From NCBI GenBank assembly GCA_038230275.1, contig JBBRNO010000135.1:1-18160 (forward strand): a DNA stretch of 18,160 nucleotides, read 5' to 3'. Position 1 is the stretch's first letter. Each line of letters begins with the position of its first letter. A model generated the notes under the pieces. That model saw nothing but the letters and a program-made list of their open reading frames with translations, made no database searches and was not told the DNA's origin. Positions 1 to 8,885 of this stretch are shown here, one piece after another. The position numbers and the translations under genes were made by a program. The DNA comes from JANXXV01 sp038230275. GTDB lineage: Bacteria > Acidobacteriota > Terriglobia > Bryobacterales > Bryobacteraceae.

Positions 1-1750
1 AAACGCCAAATTGGGGAAGGCCTTGCGCCGAAAAATTCCATCGCGCGTCCGACACGGAGCGCAGGCCGTGGCGCGCAATAACGTTACTGTCCTGCCCGTC
101 ATGCGCGTAGCGGACGCGGAGGGCGTGGAACCCCACGCCGGCAAGGCCGTTCAGAGCGGCGCCGGTAGTCACTTTTCCGTTAATGTAATCGTAGACGTAG
201 CCCATGCGGAATTCGGAGAAGCGTCCGGCCGCATAGCCGACGTCCCCGCCAAATCCGGTGTCTCGCACCTTGATTTCATTGACCCGTTGGCGCTGTTTAT
301 AGAGGTCTTCGCGGCGCTGCGAATAGAATGCGCGCGGGGCCAGAAACCAGTTGCCCCCATTCAAGCGCCAGTAGTATTCGCTTCCGATTGAGTTGTTCAG
401 CCCGACTGTGAAATCGGTTCGCCATTCCGAGTTCTCCAGTCCCGTATTCATGAAAGTCAATCTGCCCCCGAAGCCGAACCGGATATTGTTGGTGTCTGTT
501 CCTTCGATGTTGATGCCGGTGTTGATAAACGGCGGCCCGTAAGACTTTTCCTGCACGCTCACCGCGAGTCCGTCTTCTCCGCCGCGGCGCGCAAATGTAT
601 AGTTAGCGCTCTGATAAGGGCCATAACCGGTAATCGTAGTTAACGCCGCATCCACCTCCGCCGGACGCACCGCGTGGCCGGCCAGCGCAACTGTCAGTTG
701 AGTTTGTATCCGCTGCTTAGCTGGTCCGGCGACACCCGTTACCTCAACAAACTCCGGCGTGCGTTGCGGCGAACGCCTCTTCCTCTGCCGCTCAGCCAGG
801 TACTGCCCGTATTCTTCTTCACTCACTGAGAGCGTCATCAGGAACTGCTTCTTTTTTTCCGCTGCCGCATACCCTCGCTGCTCGAACTCCTCAAACTTCG
901 CGAAGTCCGTTCCGTCCAGATCCGTTAGATCCGGCGCGATCAGCAGATCGGCAAGCGCCATATTGCGCCGGGCGTTGGTGTCGATCATGATCGCGAGCGT
1001 TCGTGCCGCCACACTCAACAGGGATCGGATCTTCGCCCTCTCCACAGGCTTATCGATCAACGGCACTGCAATCACGACATCCGGACTCATCGTCTTCAGC
1101 ACGTCCACCGGCAAGTTGTTCAGCGTGGCGCCATCCACCATCAACTTCCCGTCTGTTTCATAAGGCGCAAACAACGCCGGCAGTGACATGGTAGACCGCA
1201 GCGCTGTTACCAGCGACCCTTTGCTGAATACGATCTGCTCGCCCTGCAGCAAATCGACGCCGATACAGCGAAAGGGCGTGGGCAGATCGTCAAAGCTTTT
1301 CATATCCGCGTAAGGCGCGGCGAAATGGCTCAGAATCAACCCGACTTCGTGCCCGGGTGACAGCCCCGAAGGCAGGCTGAACCCGTTCTTCAGGCCGAAT
1401 TCCAGCGAATTTGGAAAGCTGCGGCGGTCTTCTTTGCGGCTAAATGAAAGTTCGTGAAACGGCGCGCCCGGCCGAAACGCGTGACTCCAATCGATCTGCC
1501 TTACCAATTCCCGCAACTCAGCCGAACTCATCCCGCTGGCGTAGATCCCACCCACCAGGCCGCCCATGCTGGTGCCGCTAATGGAGGCGATCGGGATACG
1601 GTGCTCTTCCAGCCATTGAATCACACCGACGTGCGCCAACCCCAGGGCGCTGCCTCCTGAGAGCGTAAGGCCGATCCGCTGCTTCGATTCGGCGCCCGCA
1701 AGCGGAAGCGATAGGGCGGCCAGCAATGTAAGCAAAGATCGGATGGACAT
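1..1750 (-). CDS. Patatin-like phospholipase with POTRA and Omp85-type barrel (type Vd-like), 3' end outside window
   Basis: Predicted lipid acyl hydrolase exported to the outer membrane. It starts at ATG 1750-1748 and stays open to the left edge, giving 583 codons with the C-terminus missing. Residues 1-20 form a signal peptide (MSIRSLLTLLAALSLPLAGA). The patatin domain follows, with LSGGSALG near residue 30, the nucleophile elbow GTSMG (Ser61) and DGA (Asp206), which together give the Ser-Asp dyad. Residues about 340-420 look like a POTRA domain. From there to the edge are alternating aromatic strands typical of a bacterial surface-antigen barrel. This order matches PlpD-like type Vd autotransporters. 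An oddity is that the usual GGGxRG oxyanion loop reads GGSALG, without the Arg. No clear Shine-Dalgarno precedes the start. It is divergent from the protease gene. Patatin identity is firm; the barrel is inferred from a partial sequence. Confidence 0.85.
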   Translation of the reverse strand, partial: MSIRSLLTLLAALSLPLAGAESKQRIGLTLSGGSALGLAHVGVIQWLEEHRIPIASISGTSMGGLVGGIYASGMSSAELRELVRQIDWSHAFRPGAPFHELSFSRKEDRRSFPNSLEFGLKNGFSLPSGLSPGHEVGLILSHFAAPYADMKSFDDLPTPFRCIGVDLLQGEQIVFSKGSLVTALRSTMSLPALFAPYETDGKLMVDGATLNNLPVDVLKTMSPDVVIAVPLIDKPVERAKIRSLLSVAARTLAIMIDTNARRNMALADLLIAPDLTDLDGTDFAKFEEFEQRGYAAAEKKKQFLMTLSVSEEEYGQYLAERQRKRRSPQRTPEFVEVTGVAGPAKQRIQTQLTVALAGHAVRPAEVDAALTTITGYGPYQSANYTFARRGGEDGLAVSVQEKSYGPPFINTGINIEGTDTNNIRFGFGGRLTFMNTGLENSEWRTDFTVGLNNSIGSEYYWRLNGGNWFLAPRAFYSQRREDLYKQRQRVNEIKVRDTGFGGDVGYAAGRFSEFRMGYVYDYINGKVTTGAALNGLAGVGFHALRVRYAHDGQDSNVIARHGLRSVSDARWNFSAQGLPQFGV

Positions 1751-1783
1751 TCAGGCCGCAAACTACACGATCAAACGTTCTCT

Positions 1784-1795
1784 TCAGTATACTGA
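1784..1795. promoter_or_regulatory. 12-bp perfect palindrome between divergent genes, containing TATACT on both strands
   Basis: TCAGTATACTGA is a perfect palindrome in the 64-base gap between the lipase (minus) and the protease (plus). Each strand reads TATACT, a good -10 box, placed 21 bases before the protease TTG start on the plus strand and 36 bases before the lipase ATG on the minus strand. No convincing -35 box lies 16-18 bases upstream on either strand, so it may be a shared -10 region, an operator, or both. Confidence 0.4.
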
Positions 1796-1802
1796 CAGGA
1801 TC

Positions 1803-1808
1803 AAGGAG
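1803..1808 (+). promoter_or_regulatory. Ribosome binding site fixing a TTG start for the protease
   Basis: AAGGAG lies six bases before TTG at 1815-1817. The longer reading from ATG 1743 would overlap the lipase start, has no Shine-Dalgarno, and would bury the signal peptide behind 24 polar residues. The TTG start is therefore preferred. Confidence 0.7.
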
Positions 1809-1814
1809 TCGTGC

Positions 1815-4403
1815 TTGAGCCTCTTTCGCATCGCATTGGTGTTCCCTGTGGCAGCAGCCTGTTTGTGCGGCCAGATCCGGCCGCTGACGCCGCCGCCATC
1901 CGAAGTCCGCATCGGGCAGTTTGCCGGAAGATCCGTGACCTATCATGTGTCGGACGGACTCGCCATCACCGATGGTGACATGCTCATTGGCCGCTCCGCC
2001 ACGCATTCCAAGGATAAGACCGCCGGCTTCACTACGGACCCTGGCCGGCTTTGGCCGGGCGGTGTGGTTCCCTACACCATTGATCCCGCAATCCCCCAGC
2101 CGGAGCGGATCACCGCTGCGATGGCGGAGTGGTCCGCTAAGACTCCGCTCCGGTTTGTACCGCGCACCAACCAGGCAAACTGGCTCAAGTTCCTCCGGCC
2201 GGCCCAATTCTACGTATGCAATTCGTGGGTGGGGATGATCGGCGGCGGGCAGGAGGTGAACCTGGGCGACGGCTGCGTTGGCGTAGCGGCCATTCACGAA
2301 ATCGGGCACGCCATCGGCCTGTGGCACGAACAAACCCGCAACGACCGCGACCAGTTTATTCAAATGCGCTTCGACAACGTGAACCTGGCCTGCATCCATA
2401 ACTTCGACAAGTATCAGCAGACCGGCAGAGAATCGAGCCCTTACGACTATGCAAGTGTGATGCAATATTCTCCATACGCCTTCAGCCGCAACGGACTCCC
2501 CTCAATCGAAACCATTCCGCGTGGCATTCCCATCGGGACGGGTGTGAAGCTCTCCGCCATAGATGCCGACGCAGCCTCACGCATATATGGCCGGCCAGCC
2601 ACCTCCACTACTGTCTCCACATTTCCAGAGGGACTGCAGGTGATTGTGGATGGCGTGACTCTCACCGGAGGCTCCGCCTTCAATTGGGCTGACGGCTCCA
2701 CTCACACACTGACGGTCCCTGATACGCAGGGCGACAGCCAGCAGCGATACAAGTTCGGACGTTGGAGCGACGGGGCCGCGCAGAGCCACACCATCGCAGC
2801 GTCCGCCGCCAATCGCGCCTTTACGGTGAACTTCGTGCGCCAGTATCATTCCAACACCACTGCCCTCGCCGGCGGTAAAGTCTTGCTTTCCCCTCAGGCG
2901 GACGACGGTTTCTTCACCGAGGGATCGTTTGTCACCATGACCGCGGTGCCCAACCCAGGCTTCAATTTCTTCACTTGGAACAACCTCGATGTCAATGATG
3001 CCGGAATTCAGAGCTTCATCTACGCCAACAGCTACTACGGGTATGGCCCCCAGAACCCGCGAACCTATGAGGTGAACCGTCCCCGCGACATCACCGCCAC
3101 TTTTACCGACCAGCCACTTCTCACCATTCAAACCGATCCGCCCAACTTCCGGTTCAAGCTCGATGGAAATGAGCTGCTGGCTCCATTGGTCGCCTACTCG
3201 TCATTCTTCCAGGAAACTCGATTCCAGCCGCTGGGGGCTACGCACACGCTCAGCGCGAGTCCGCAACTCGATTGCCGCACCCTTTGCGTTGAAGGCACGC
3301 GATACATATTTCAGGAGTGGGCGGATTCTCCGGCGCTGACGCGCCCGCTCAATTGGGACGGCAGAAGCAACCAGACTTATACCCTGCGCTATCGCACGCA
3401 GTTCCAGCACAATTTTCAATCGCAGAATTCCACGCGTGGCTCGGTGAAGGTGGAACCCGCCCCCGCCGACGGCTTCTATGATGAAGGCTCGGTGGTGAAG
3501 CTGACCGCATCGCCCGCCGCCAATAACCGGTTTCTCGAATGGCAAAACGCGCTCACCAGCCTAGACCTGGCGGCTTCCGCATCGGCGTCCGCAATTTCCA
3601 GTTGCGGAAACCCATGGCTGTTCCGCGTGTCGCAACCACTCGCGATGTTTGGCTACTTCGGCGCACCGGCTACGCCATTTCCCAAGCCCGCCTTGAGCGC
3701 AAACGGAGTGACGAACGCAGCCACCAATCAATCCGGAGCGGTGGCGCCAGGGGCGATTGTGGTGATATTTGGCAGCGATCTTGGGCCCGCAACGCTGAAG
3801 GCGCTTTCCGCCGGTGATAACGGCTTCTTCGATAACTGCGCCGCCGGCACCAGTGTTCTCTTCGATGGTCTTCCGGCGCCTGTTATTTATTCCTCGCAGG
3901 GTCAGGTGAGTGCAATCGTGCCCTACAGCGTAGCTTCCAAGTCGGCCGTGGATGTACAAGTCGTGAATCAGGCCGTCTTGAGCAATGTGGTCCGAGTCGC
4001 TGTGCAAGCCGCCACTCCGGCGCTCTTTACCACCAACTCATCGGGCACCGGCCCGGGCGCCATCCTCAACCAGGACGGTACACTAAACGGCGCTTCGAAC
4101 CCCGCTGCCCGCGGCTCTATCGTCGTTCTCTACGCTACCGGGGAAGGGCAGACAGCTCCCGCGGGCGTCGACGGCAAGCTGGCTCTGAACGTTTATCCCA
4201 AGCCCGTGTTGCCGGCCAAAGTGCGCATCGGCGGAATCGACTGCGAAATTCTGTATGCGGGTGCGGCGCCGTCTTTGGTGGCGGGCGTGATGCAGGTAAA
4301 CGCGCGCGTGCCCAACGAGGTCGCCACCGGCCCAGCCGTGCCGGTGGTTCTGAGCGTGGGTTCGTTCGACAGCCGCAGCGGCGTTACACTGGCCGTCCAG
4401 TAG
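1815..4403 (+). CDS. Secreted astacin-family (M12A) zinc metalloprotease with repeat domains and Solibacter-type C-terminus
   Basis: Predicted exported zinc endopeptidase of 862 residues. A signal peptide follows the TTG start (LSLFRIALVFPVAAACLCGQ). The astacin signature HEIGHAIGLWHE (HExxHxxGxxHE) is at residues 161-172, encoded at 2295-2330. The Met-turn SVMQY is at about 214-218, with its Tyr as the usual fifth ligand. After the catalytic domain, two repeat types alternate: a VDG...GSxHTL...WSDG-type module (about 265-348 and 435-535) and a divergent InlB B-repeat-like module (about 350-430 and 539-600; GGKVLLSP and RGSVKVEP starts). Residues 621-862 match the Solibacter-type TIGR03437 C-terminal domain (VVIFGSDLGP, YATGEGQT). 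The tandem modules suggest binding to surfaces or polymers; that is inference. The stop codon directly abuts the stop of the convergent DUF1501 gene. Confidence 0.88.
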   Translation: MSLFRIALVFPVAAACLCGQIRPLTPPPSEVRIGQFAGRSVTYHVSDGLAITDGDMLIGRSATHSKDKTAGFTTDPGRLWPGGVVPYTIDPAIPQPERITAAMAEWSAKTPLRFVPRTNQANWLKFLRPAQFYVCNSWVGMIGGGQEVNLGDGCVGVAAIHEIGHAIGLWHEQTRNDRDQFIQMRFDNVNLACIHNFDKYQQTGRESSPYDYASVMQYSPYAFSRNGLPSIETIPRGIPIGTGVKLSAIDADAASRIYGRPATSTTVSTFPEGLQVIVDGVTLTGGSAFNWADGSTHTLTVPDTQGDSQQRYKFGRWSDGAAQSHTIAASAANRAFTVNFVRQYHSNTTALAGGKVLLSPQADDGFFTEGSFVTMTAVPNPGFNFFTWNNLDVNDAGIQSFIYANSYYGYGPQNPRTYEVNRPRDITATFTDQPLLTIQTDPPNFRFKLDGNELLAPLVAYSSFFQETRFQPLGATHTLSASPQLDCRTLCVEGTRYIFQEWADSPALTRPLNWDGRSNQTYTLRYRTQFQHNFQSQNSTRGSVKVEPAPADGFYDEGSVVKLTASPAANNRFLEWQNALTSLDLAASASASAISSCGNPWLFRVSQPLAMFGYFGAPATPFPKPALSANGVTNAATNQSGAVAPGAIVVIFGSDLGPATLKALSAGDNGFFDNCAAGTSVLFDGLPAPVIYSSQGQVSAIVPYSVASKSAVDVQVVNQAVLSNVVRVAVQAATPALFTTNSSGTGPGAILNQDGTLNGASNPAARGSIVVLYATGEGQTAPAGVDGKLALNVYPKPVLPAKVRIGGIDCEILYAGAAPSLVAGVMQVNARVPNEVATGPAVPVVLSVGSFDSRSGVTLAVQ

Positions 4404-5786
4404 TCAACTTAGAATCGGCCGGATCACCTGGCCGTGCACATCGGTGAGCCGGAAATCGCGCCCGCTATAGCGAAAGGTCAGCCGCTCGTGATCCAGGCCC
4501 AGCAGGTGCAGAACGGTGGCGTGCAGGTCGTGAATCATCAGCGGATTCTCCGTCACCCGATAGCCATACTCATCGGTTGCACCGAAGATGGTCCCGCCCC
4601 GCAGCCCGCCGCCGGCAACCCAGAGCGAGAAGCCCGACGGGTTGTGATCGCGCCCGTCCTTGCCTTGCACGAAGGGTGTGCGCCCGAACTCGCCGGACCA
4701 GATTACCAGCGTTTCATTGAAAAGCCCGCGCGCCTTCAGGTCACGAATCAACCCCGCAATCGGCTGGTCCACCGTGAACGCGTTGGCCGAATGGCCTTCC
4801 CGTAGCTTGCTGTGCTGATCCCAGCAATTTCCGCCACCCAGATCCTTTGGCGGCACCATGGTCAATTCCACGAAGCGCACCCCACGTTCAATCAGGCGTC
4901 TGGCCAACAGGCACTGCCGGGCGTAGGCGCGCGTGTTGGCGTTGGTTGAGTCAAGGCCATAAAGCTTCTTCGTCGCCTCCGATTCGCCGGCAAAGTCCAC
5001 CAGTTCCGGCACCGCGGTCTGCATGCGGTAAGCCGTCTCATAGTTGTGAATGGCCGCCTCCACTTCGGGGTGATGATGCGTACGCTCAAGGAAGGCGAGA
5101 TCGGCGGCCGCCGCGAACGCCAACTGGCGCCGCTGCAGCGCATCGGATTGCTTCGGTGCAATGTCCTGAAGCGGTTCGGACCTTTCCGGATAGAGGAACG
5201 ATCCCTGATGCACCGCCGGCAGAAATCCATTGCCATAGACGTTGATGCCACCCAGCGGAATCTCGCCGCTGCCTAACACCACGAATCCCGGCAGGTTCTG
5301 ATTTTCGCTGCCCAGCCCATACGTGGTCCAAGCGCCCAGGCTAGGGTATCCAGTGAGCGGATTTCCCGTGTGGAAATAATTGTTGGCTTGCGCATGCTCC
5401 ATGAACTTTACAGTCATGGAGCGGATCAGGCACAGATCGTCGGCAACCGCGCCCATGTGGGGAAACAGCTCACTGACGGGCATGCCGCATTGTCCGTAAT
5501 TCTTGAATGTCCACGGGCTCGGCATGATGTTCCCATTGTTGTTAAACATGGTTCGATCCACCGGGACCGGCATCGGCTGCCCGGCCTCTTTCTGCAAGCG
5601 GGGCTTGGGATCGAACGAGTCCAGGTGCGAAACGCCGCCGGACATGTAGCAGAAAATGACGTTCTTCACCTTCGGCCGAAAATGCGGCTTCGCGTTGGCC
5701 AGCGCAGCGAATGCCAGCAGGCCGAAGCCAGTGGACGCCTTCGCCAGAACATCGCGCCGCGTGTACCGCCGGCTATCACCGAACAT
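4404..5786 (-). CDS. DUF1501 protein, Tat-type signal
   Basis: A 460-residue member of the DUF1501 family, which has a sulfatase/alkaline-phosphatase-like fold and is abundant in Planctomycetes, Verrucomicrobia and Acidobacteriota. The N-terminus carries a twin-arginine-like signal (TRRDVLAKAS followed by a hydrophobic stretch to about residue 31), pointing to folded export to the periplasm. Family motifs include SGGVSHLDSFDPKP near residue 50 and GEFGRTP...GRDHNP in the last third. Its start overlaps the end of the upstream cytochrome/DUF1553 gene by 11 bases, with AAGGAG seven bases before ATG, so the two are almost certainly one translational unit. This is the standard partner arrangement in these phyla. 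The substrate is unknown; the fucosidase upstream hints at a sulfated or fucosylated glycan, which is inference only. Confidence 0.88.
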   Translation of the reverse strand: MFGDSRRYTRRDVLAKASTGFGLLAFAALANAKPHFRPKVKNVIFCYMSGGVSHLDSFDPKPRLQKEAGQPMPVPVDRTMFNNNGNIMPSPWTFKNYGQCGMPVSELFPHMGAVADDLCLIRSMTVKFMEHAQANNYFHTGNPLTGYPSLGAWTTYGLGSENQNLPGFVVLGSGEIPLGGINVYGNGFLPAVHQGSFLYPERSEPLQDIAPKQSDALQRRQLAFAAAADLAFLERTHHHPEVEAAIHNYETAYRMQTAVPELVDFAGESEATKKLYGLDSTNANTRAYARQCLLARRLIERGVRFVELTMVPPKDLGGGNCWDQHSKLREGHSANAFTVDQPIAGLIRDLKARGLFNETLVIWSGEFGRTPFVQGKDGRDHNPSGFSLWVAGGGLRGGTIFGATDEYGYRVTENPLMIHDLHATVLHLLGLDHERLTFRYSGRDFRLTDVHGQVIRPILS

Positions 5787-8700
5787 AGAGAAACTCCTTC
5801 ATGTTGTAAAGCGCCTGCACCAGACTGGCCACCGCTTTGCGTTCGTCCATCTGCTTAGCCTGTTCCGCCACGTAGCCCTGCCCCTTGTCACGCTCAGCGG
5901 CCGTAGCGTGCCGTCCGAAGATGCGCAGGTAGAGCGTATCCACCGATGGCAGAGTTTCCGCCCATTTGACCGACTCCTCTACCACGAACGGACTGTTCAT
6001 CAACGTGAGAGATTGCCCAGGCACGTTCGTCACATCCCGCTTGCCACGCGTACTGGCGGGCTTATAGACATCGAAGGCATCCAGGAATGGATTCGTCGCG
6101 TTTCGCCGGATCTCCAGATAGACACTGCGCCGGCCCCGTCCATCTAGTGGGCCTTTCGGACGATCCCCCTTCGTGGCGCCCGTATCATGTGCGTAGTTCA
6201 CAGGAACGGAAGGGCCGTACATCGCCAGATCGATTTGTCCCGAGGACGTGAGAATCGCATCACGAATCTCTTCCGCTTCCAGCCGCCGCAGGGGAAGCTC
6301 GCTCGATTGATAGGCTTCGGAAGTCACCAGCAGACGAATCATTTTTTTGATGGACCATCCATCCGCCACAAACCGGCCCGCCAGCCAATCCAGCAATTCC
6401 GGATTCGATGGTTTGTCGCCGAGCTTGCCGAAATTGTCAGGCGTGGCGACAATGCCGGTCCGGAACGCGATCTGCCATAGCCGGTTCACCATCACCCGCG
6501 CCGTAAATGGATTGCCGGCACTGGCCACCTCCGCCGCTAGTTGCAGCCGCATCGTCGGCGGATCGGAATAGCGCGGGCCGCCGAGTGCACTCAGGTATCC
6601 TCGCGGCACCGGGGCGCCCAGACGCTTGTAATCCCCGCGCACCAGCAGCGGATGGTCTGGCCCGCCTTCTTCAATTACCCCCGGCGCGCGCCGCGGAACG
6701 GCGATTTCCTCTTCCAGCCTCCGGTATTCCGCTATCAACGGGATTGTGGCGGCAACGTTGGGCAGCAGCCCCTGGCGCACGAAATAATCCAGGAAGATCG
6801 CCTGGTTGTCATTGAGGCGTCCCGCTTCCCAATCGTTGATCGCGCCGGTCAGCAACTCGCGCAGCCGCTTCTTGACAGCATCGTGCGAGTACTTGTCGGG
6901 CCAGGCCTCGACTAACAATCGCGCCGGTGCCAGTTCGTCTTCCGGGGCCTGTTTCCCATCATGGAAGACCACGCCGCGCGCACCGAACCACGACCGGCCG
7001 TCTTCATTCGGAACAGGCTTCGGTTTGCGCTTACTGTCCTCTTCGTCCAGTTGGAAAAGCGTTACTTCATTCTGCGTGGCGAACTCTACATAAGCCGTGA
7101 AGCCCTTCCAAAACGTAGTGTCCCATCGTACCCAGCCCATCCAGTCGGCCTTGGCGCTATACCGCTGGTTATAAATCCCGCCGCGCGGTACCGCGTAATT
7201 TTCAATGATTAACTGCGCGAAGCTGAAATTCCCGCCCAGAATCTGGAAGCTGATGGAGTCCGTTCCAATCTTGAATCGGGGTGAGGTGACAACCGCGCCG
7301 TGCTTGTGCGACAAGAGTCCTGAATAGACCCCGGCCGGATAGATGCCATTGATCGCACGGCCGCCCGAGACCTCCACCGCAAACTCACCGGCAGGCGACG
7401 GCGACGCCGGCACCCCTGTCCCCTTGCGGGGCCACTGCTCGAAGGAAGCCACCGCATCCCAGCGCACCGGGAAGTTCTTTGCGTTCGACTCCGCGCGGAC
7501 CGCCAGTGTTTTCTTCCACTCCTCGAACCAGGCACGGGCCTCTTCCTCGCTCGCGGTGAGCGGGAACACGGGGCTTTCACGGCTGGAGACTTGTGTCGTC
7601 AGCGCCCGTTCGATGCCCCCTCGCCATTGTTCCGCCAGAGCCGACTTGATCCGCACTTTTAGCCCTGCCAGTTCCGCCATGTTGCGCGTTAGCTGGCCTG
7701 GCGAATCGATAGCCACCTGCGTCGGCCGCAATCCCGCGAACAACCCGAACATCGCGTAGAAATCCTTCTGGGAAATCGCGTCGAACTTATGGTCGTGGCA
7801 TCGCGCGCAGGATATGGTCAGGCCCTGGAAGGCCTTCGAAAACACATCGATCTGATTGTCGGTCCACTTGACGCGGTCTTCCCAGGGTTCCACCGGTTGG
7901 AAGCCATGCTCCACCATCCGGAAATGAGCAATTCCCAGCAGCGACTCATTGATGTTGTCATCGCGATTGATCCGTGGATTCGGCAGCAGATCTCCCGCCA
8001 GGTGCTCGCGAACCAGTTGATCGTAGGGAACGCCGGCATTGAACGCCCGGATCAGATAATCGCGGAAGCGCCACGCCAGCGGCACATCGGGGTCACCCTC
8101 TGAACCATGGGATTCGCTGTAACGGATCACGTCCATCCAGCGCCGGGCCATCCGCTCGCCGAAACGTGGCGACGCCAGCAGCCGGTCCACGGTTTTCTCG
8201 TAATTTCCGTTCCGCGTAAAGGCTTCGATGTCTTCGGGCAGAGGCGGTAAGCCGGTCAAATCGAAAGTGACCCGCCGCAGTAGCGTGGCCCTGTCAGCCG
8301 CCGGGGCAGCGGTGGGCAGGAAGCGGTCAATTGGATTCGCTGCCGCGCCCGCGGGCAAGGAAACCGGGCGAACCGGTTGCCAACTCCAGTGCTTCCGGCG
8401 GCGCTGTTCCAGATCGAATCCGGCAGCCGGCGCGACGCTCCGATTCTCCGGCCACGGCGCGCCCATCTCAATCCATCGCACCAGCTTCGCGATCTCTCCC
8501 GCGGGCAACGGACCGGATGGCGGCATCCGCTGGCTTAACTCTCCGCGTACGGCGCGGATCAGCTTGCTCTCGTCGGGCTTGCCGGCAACAATGACGGGAC
8601 CGGCATCGCTGCCCTTCATTGCGGAGGCCCGCTCGTGCAGCCGCAGGCCTGCGAAACCACTCTTGGCTCCATGGCAGGCGTAGCAATTTTTCGCCAGCAG

Positions 8701-8805
8701 CGGGCGAATCTCTCGCTCGAAATACTCGGTATCCGGTTGCGCCCAGGCACCGCTCATCGCCAGGCAGAGTAGCAGGAACGCGCGGGCACACGGCTGGGTC
8801 CACAT
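5776..8805 (-). CDS. Planctomycete-type cytochrome c / DUF1549 / DUF1553 protein (PSD1 family)
   Basis: A 1009-residue exported protein. ATG 8805 is preferred because a signal peptide follows at once (MWTQPCARAFLLLCLAMSGA). The in-frame TTG at 8826 sits inside the T-tract of a terminator. The first heme motif CYACH is at residues 41-45 in a PSCyt1-type domain that runs to about residue 125, with MPPSGPL as a likely Met ligand region. DUF1549 follows and contains the family's conserved second motif CARCHDHKFD (residues 333-342). A central insert of about 250 residues looks like a beta-rich binding module (LSHKHGAVVTSPRFKIG). DUF1553 occupies the last 300 residues (ARVMVNRLWQ, FGKLGDKPSNPELLDWLA). 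Paired with DUF1501 and downstream of a TonB receptor. A periplasmic redox role is inferred from the heme motifs; the substrate is not known. No clear Shine-Dalgarno is seen. Confidence 0.87.
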   Translation of the reverse strand: MWTQPCARAFLLLCLAMSGAWAQPDTEYFEREIRPLLAKNCYACHGAKSGFAGLRLHERASAMKGSDAGPVIVAGKPDESKLIRAVRGELSQRMPPSGPLPAGEIAKLVRWIEMGAPWPENRSVAPAAGFDLEQRRRKHWSWQPVRPVSLPAGAAANPIDRFLPTAAPAADRATLLRRVTFDLTGLPPLPEDIEAFTRNGNYEKTVDRLLASPRFGERMARRWMDVIRYSESHGSEGDPDVPLAWRFRDYLIRAFNAGVPYDQLVREHLAGDLLPNPRINRDDNINESLLGIAHFRMVEHGFQPVEPWEDRVKWTDNQIDVFSKAFQGLTISCARCHDHKFDAISQKDFYAMFGLFAGLRPTQVAIDSPGQLTRNMAELAGLKVRIKSALAEQWRGGIERALTTQVSSRESPVFPLTASEEEARAWFEEWKKTLAVRAESNAKNFPVRWDAVASFEQWPRKGTGVPASPSPAGEFAVEVSGGRAINGIYPAGVYSGLLSHKHGAVVTSPRFKIGTDSISFQILGGNFSFAQLIIENYAVPRGGIYNQRYSAKADWMGWVRWDTTFWKGFTAYVEFATQNEVTLFQLDEEDSKRKPKPVPNEDGRSWFGARGVVFHDGKQAPEDELAPARLLVEAWPDKYSHDAVKKRLRELLTGAINDWEAGRLNDNQAIFLDYFVRQGLLPNVAATIPLIAEYRRLEEEIAVPRRAPGVIEEGGPDHPLLVRGDYKRLGAPVPRGYLSALGGPRYSDPPTMRLQLAAEVASAGNPFTARVMVNRLWQIAFRTGIVATPDNFGKLGDKPSNPELLDWLAGRFVADGWSIKKMIRLLVTSEAYQSSELPLRRLEAEEIRDAILTSSGQIDLAMYGPSVPVNYAHDTGATKGDRPKGPLDGRGRRSVYLEIRRNATNPFLDAFDVYKPASTRGKRDVTNVPGQSLTLMNSPFVVEESVKWAETLPSVDTLYLRIFGRHATAAERDKGQGYVAEQAKQMDERKAVASLVQALYNMKEFLYVR
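5794..5799 (-). promoter_or_regulatory. Ribosome binding site of the DUF1501 gene inside the upstream gene
   Basis: On the minus strand AAGGAG stands seven bases before the DUF1501 ATG (5786-5784) and within the last codons of the upstream gene, whose TGA is at 5778-5776. This indicates translational coupling. Confidence 0.7.
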
Positions 8806-8824
8806 TACGTGGCCATCATACTGC

Positions 8825-8855
8825 AAAAAAAGAGCGGCCCCTTGCGAGGCCGCTC
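8825..8855 (-). terminator. Intrinsic terminator after the TonB-dependent receptor
   Basis: On the minus strand, GAGCGGCC and GGCCGCTC form a perfect 8-bp stem (8855-8848 with 8839-8832) with an 8-base loop, followed by seven T residues (8831-8825). It begins 30 bases after the receptor stop codon. Its T-tract ends 19 bases before the next gene's ATG. Confidence 0.85.
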
Positions 8856-8885
8856 CGTCGTACGTGGTTTGAAAATCCAGCCGGA

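Noticed and set aside
1578..2465. 295-codon minus-strand open frame across the lipase/protease boundary
   Set aside because: It overlaps two well-supported genes in other frames, shows no family motif and is explained by high GC content.
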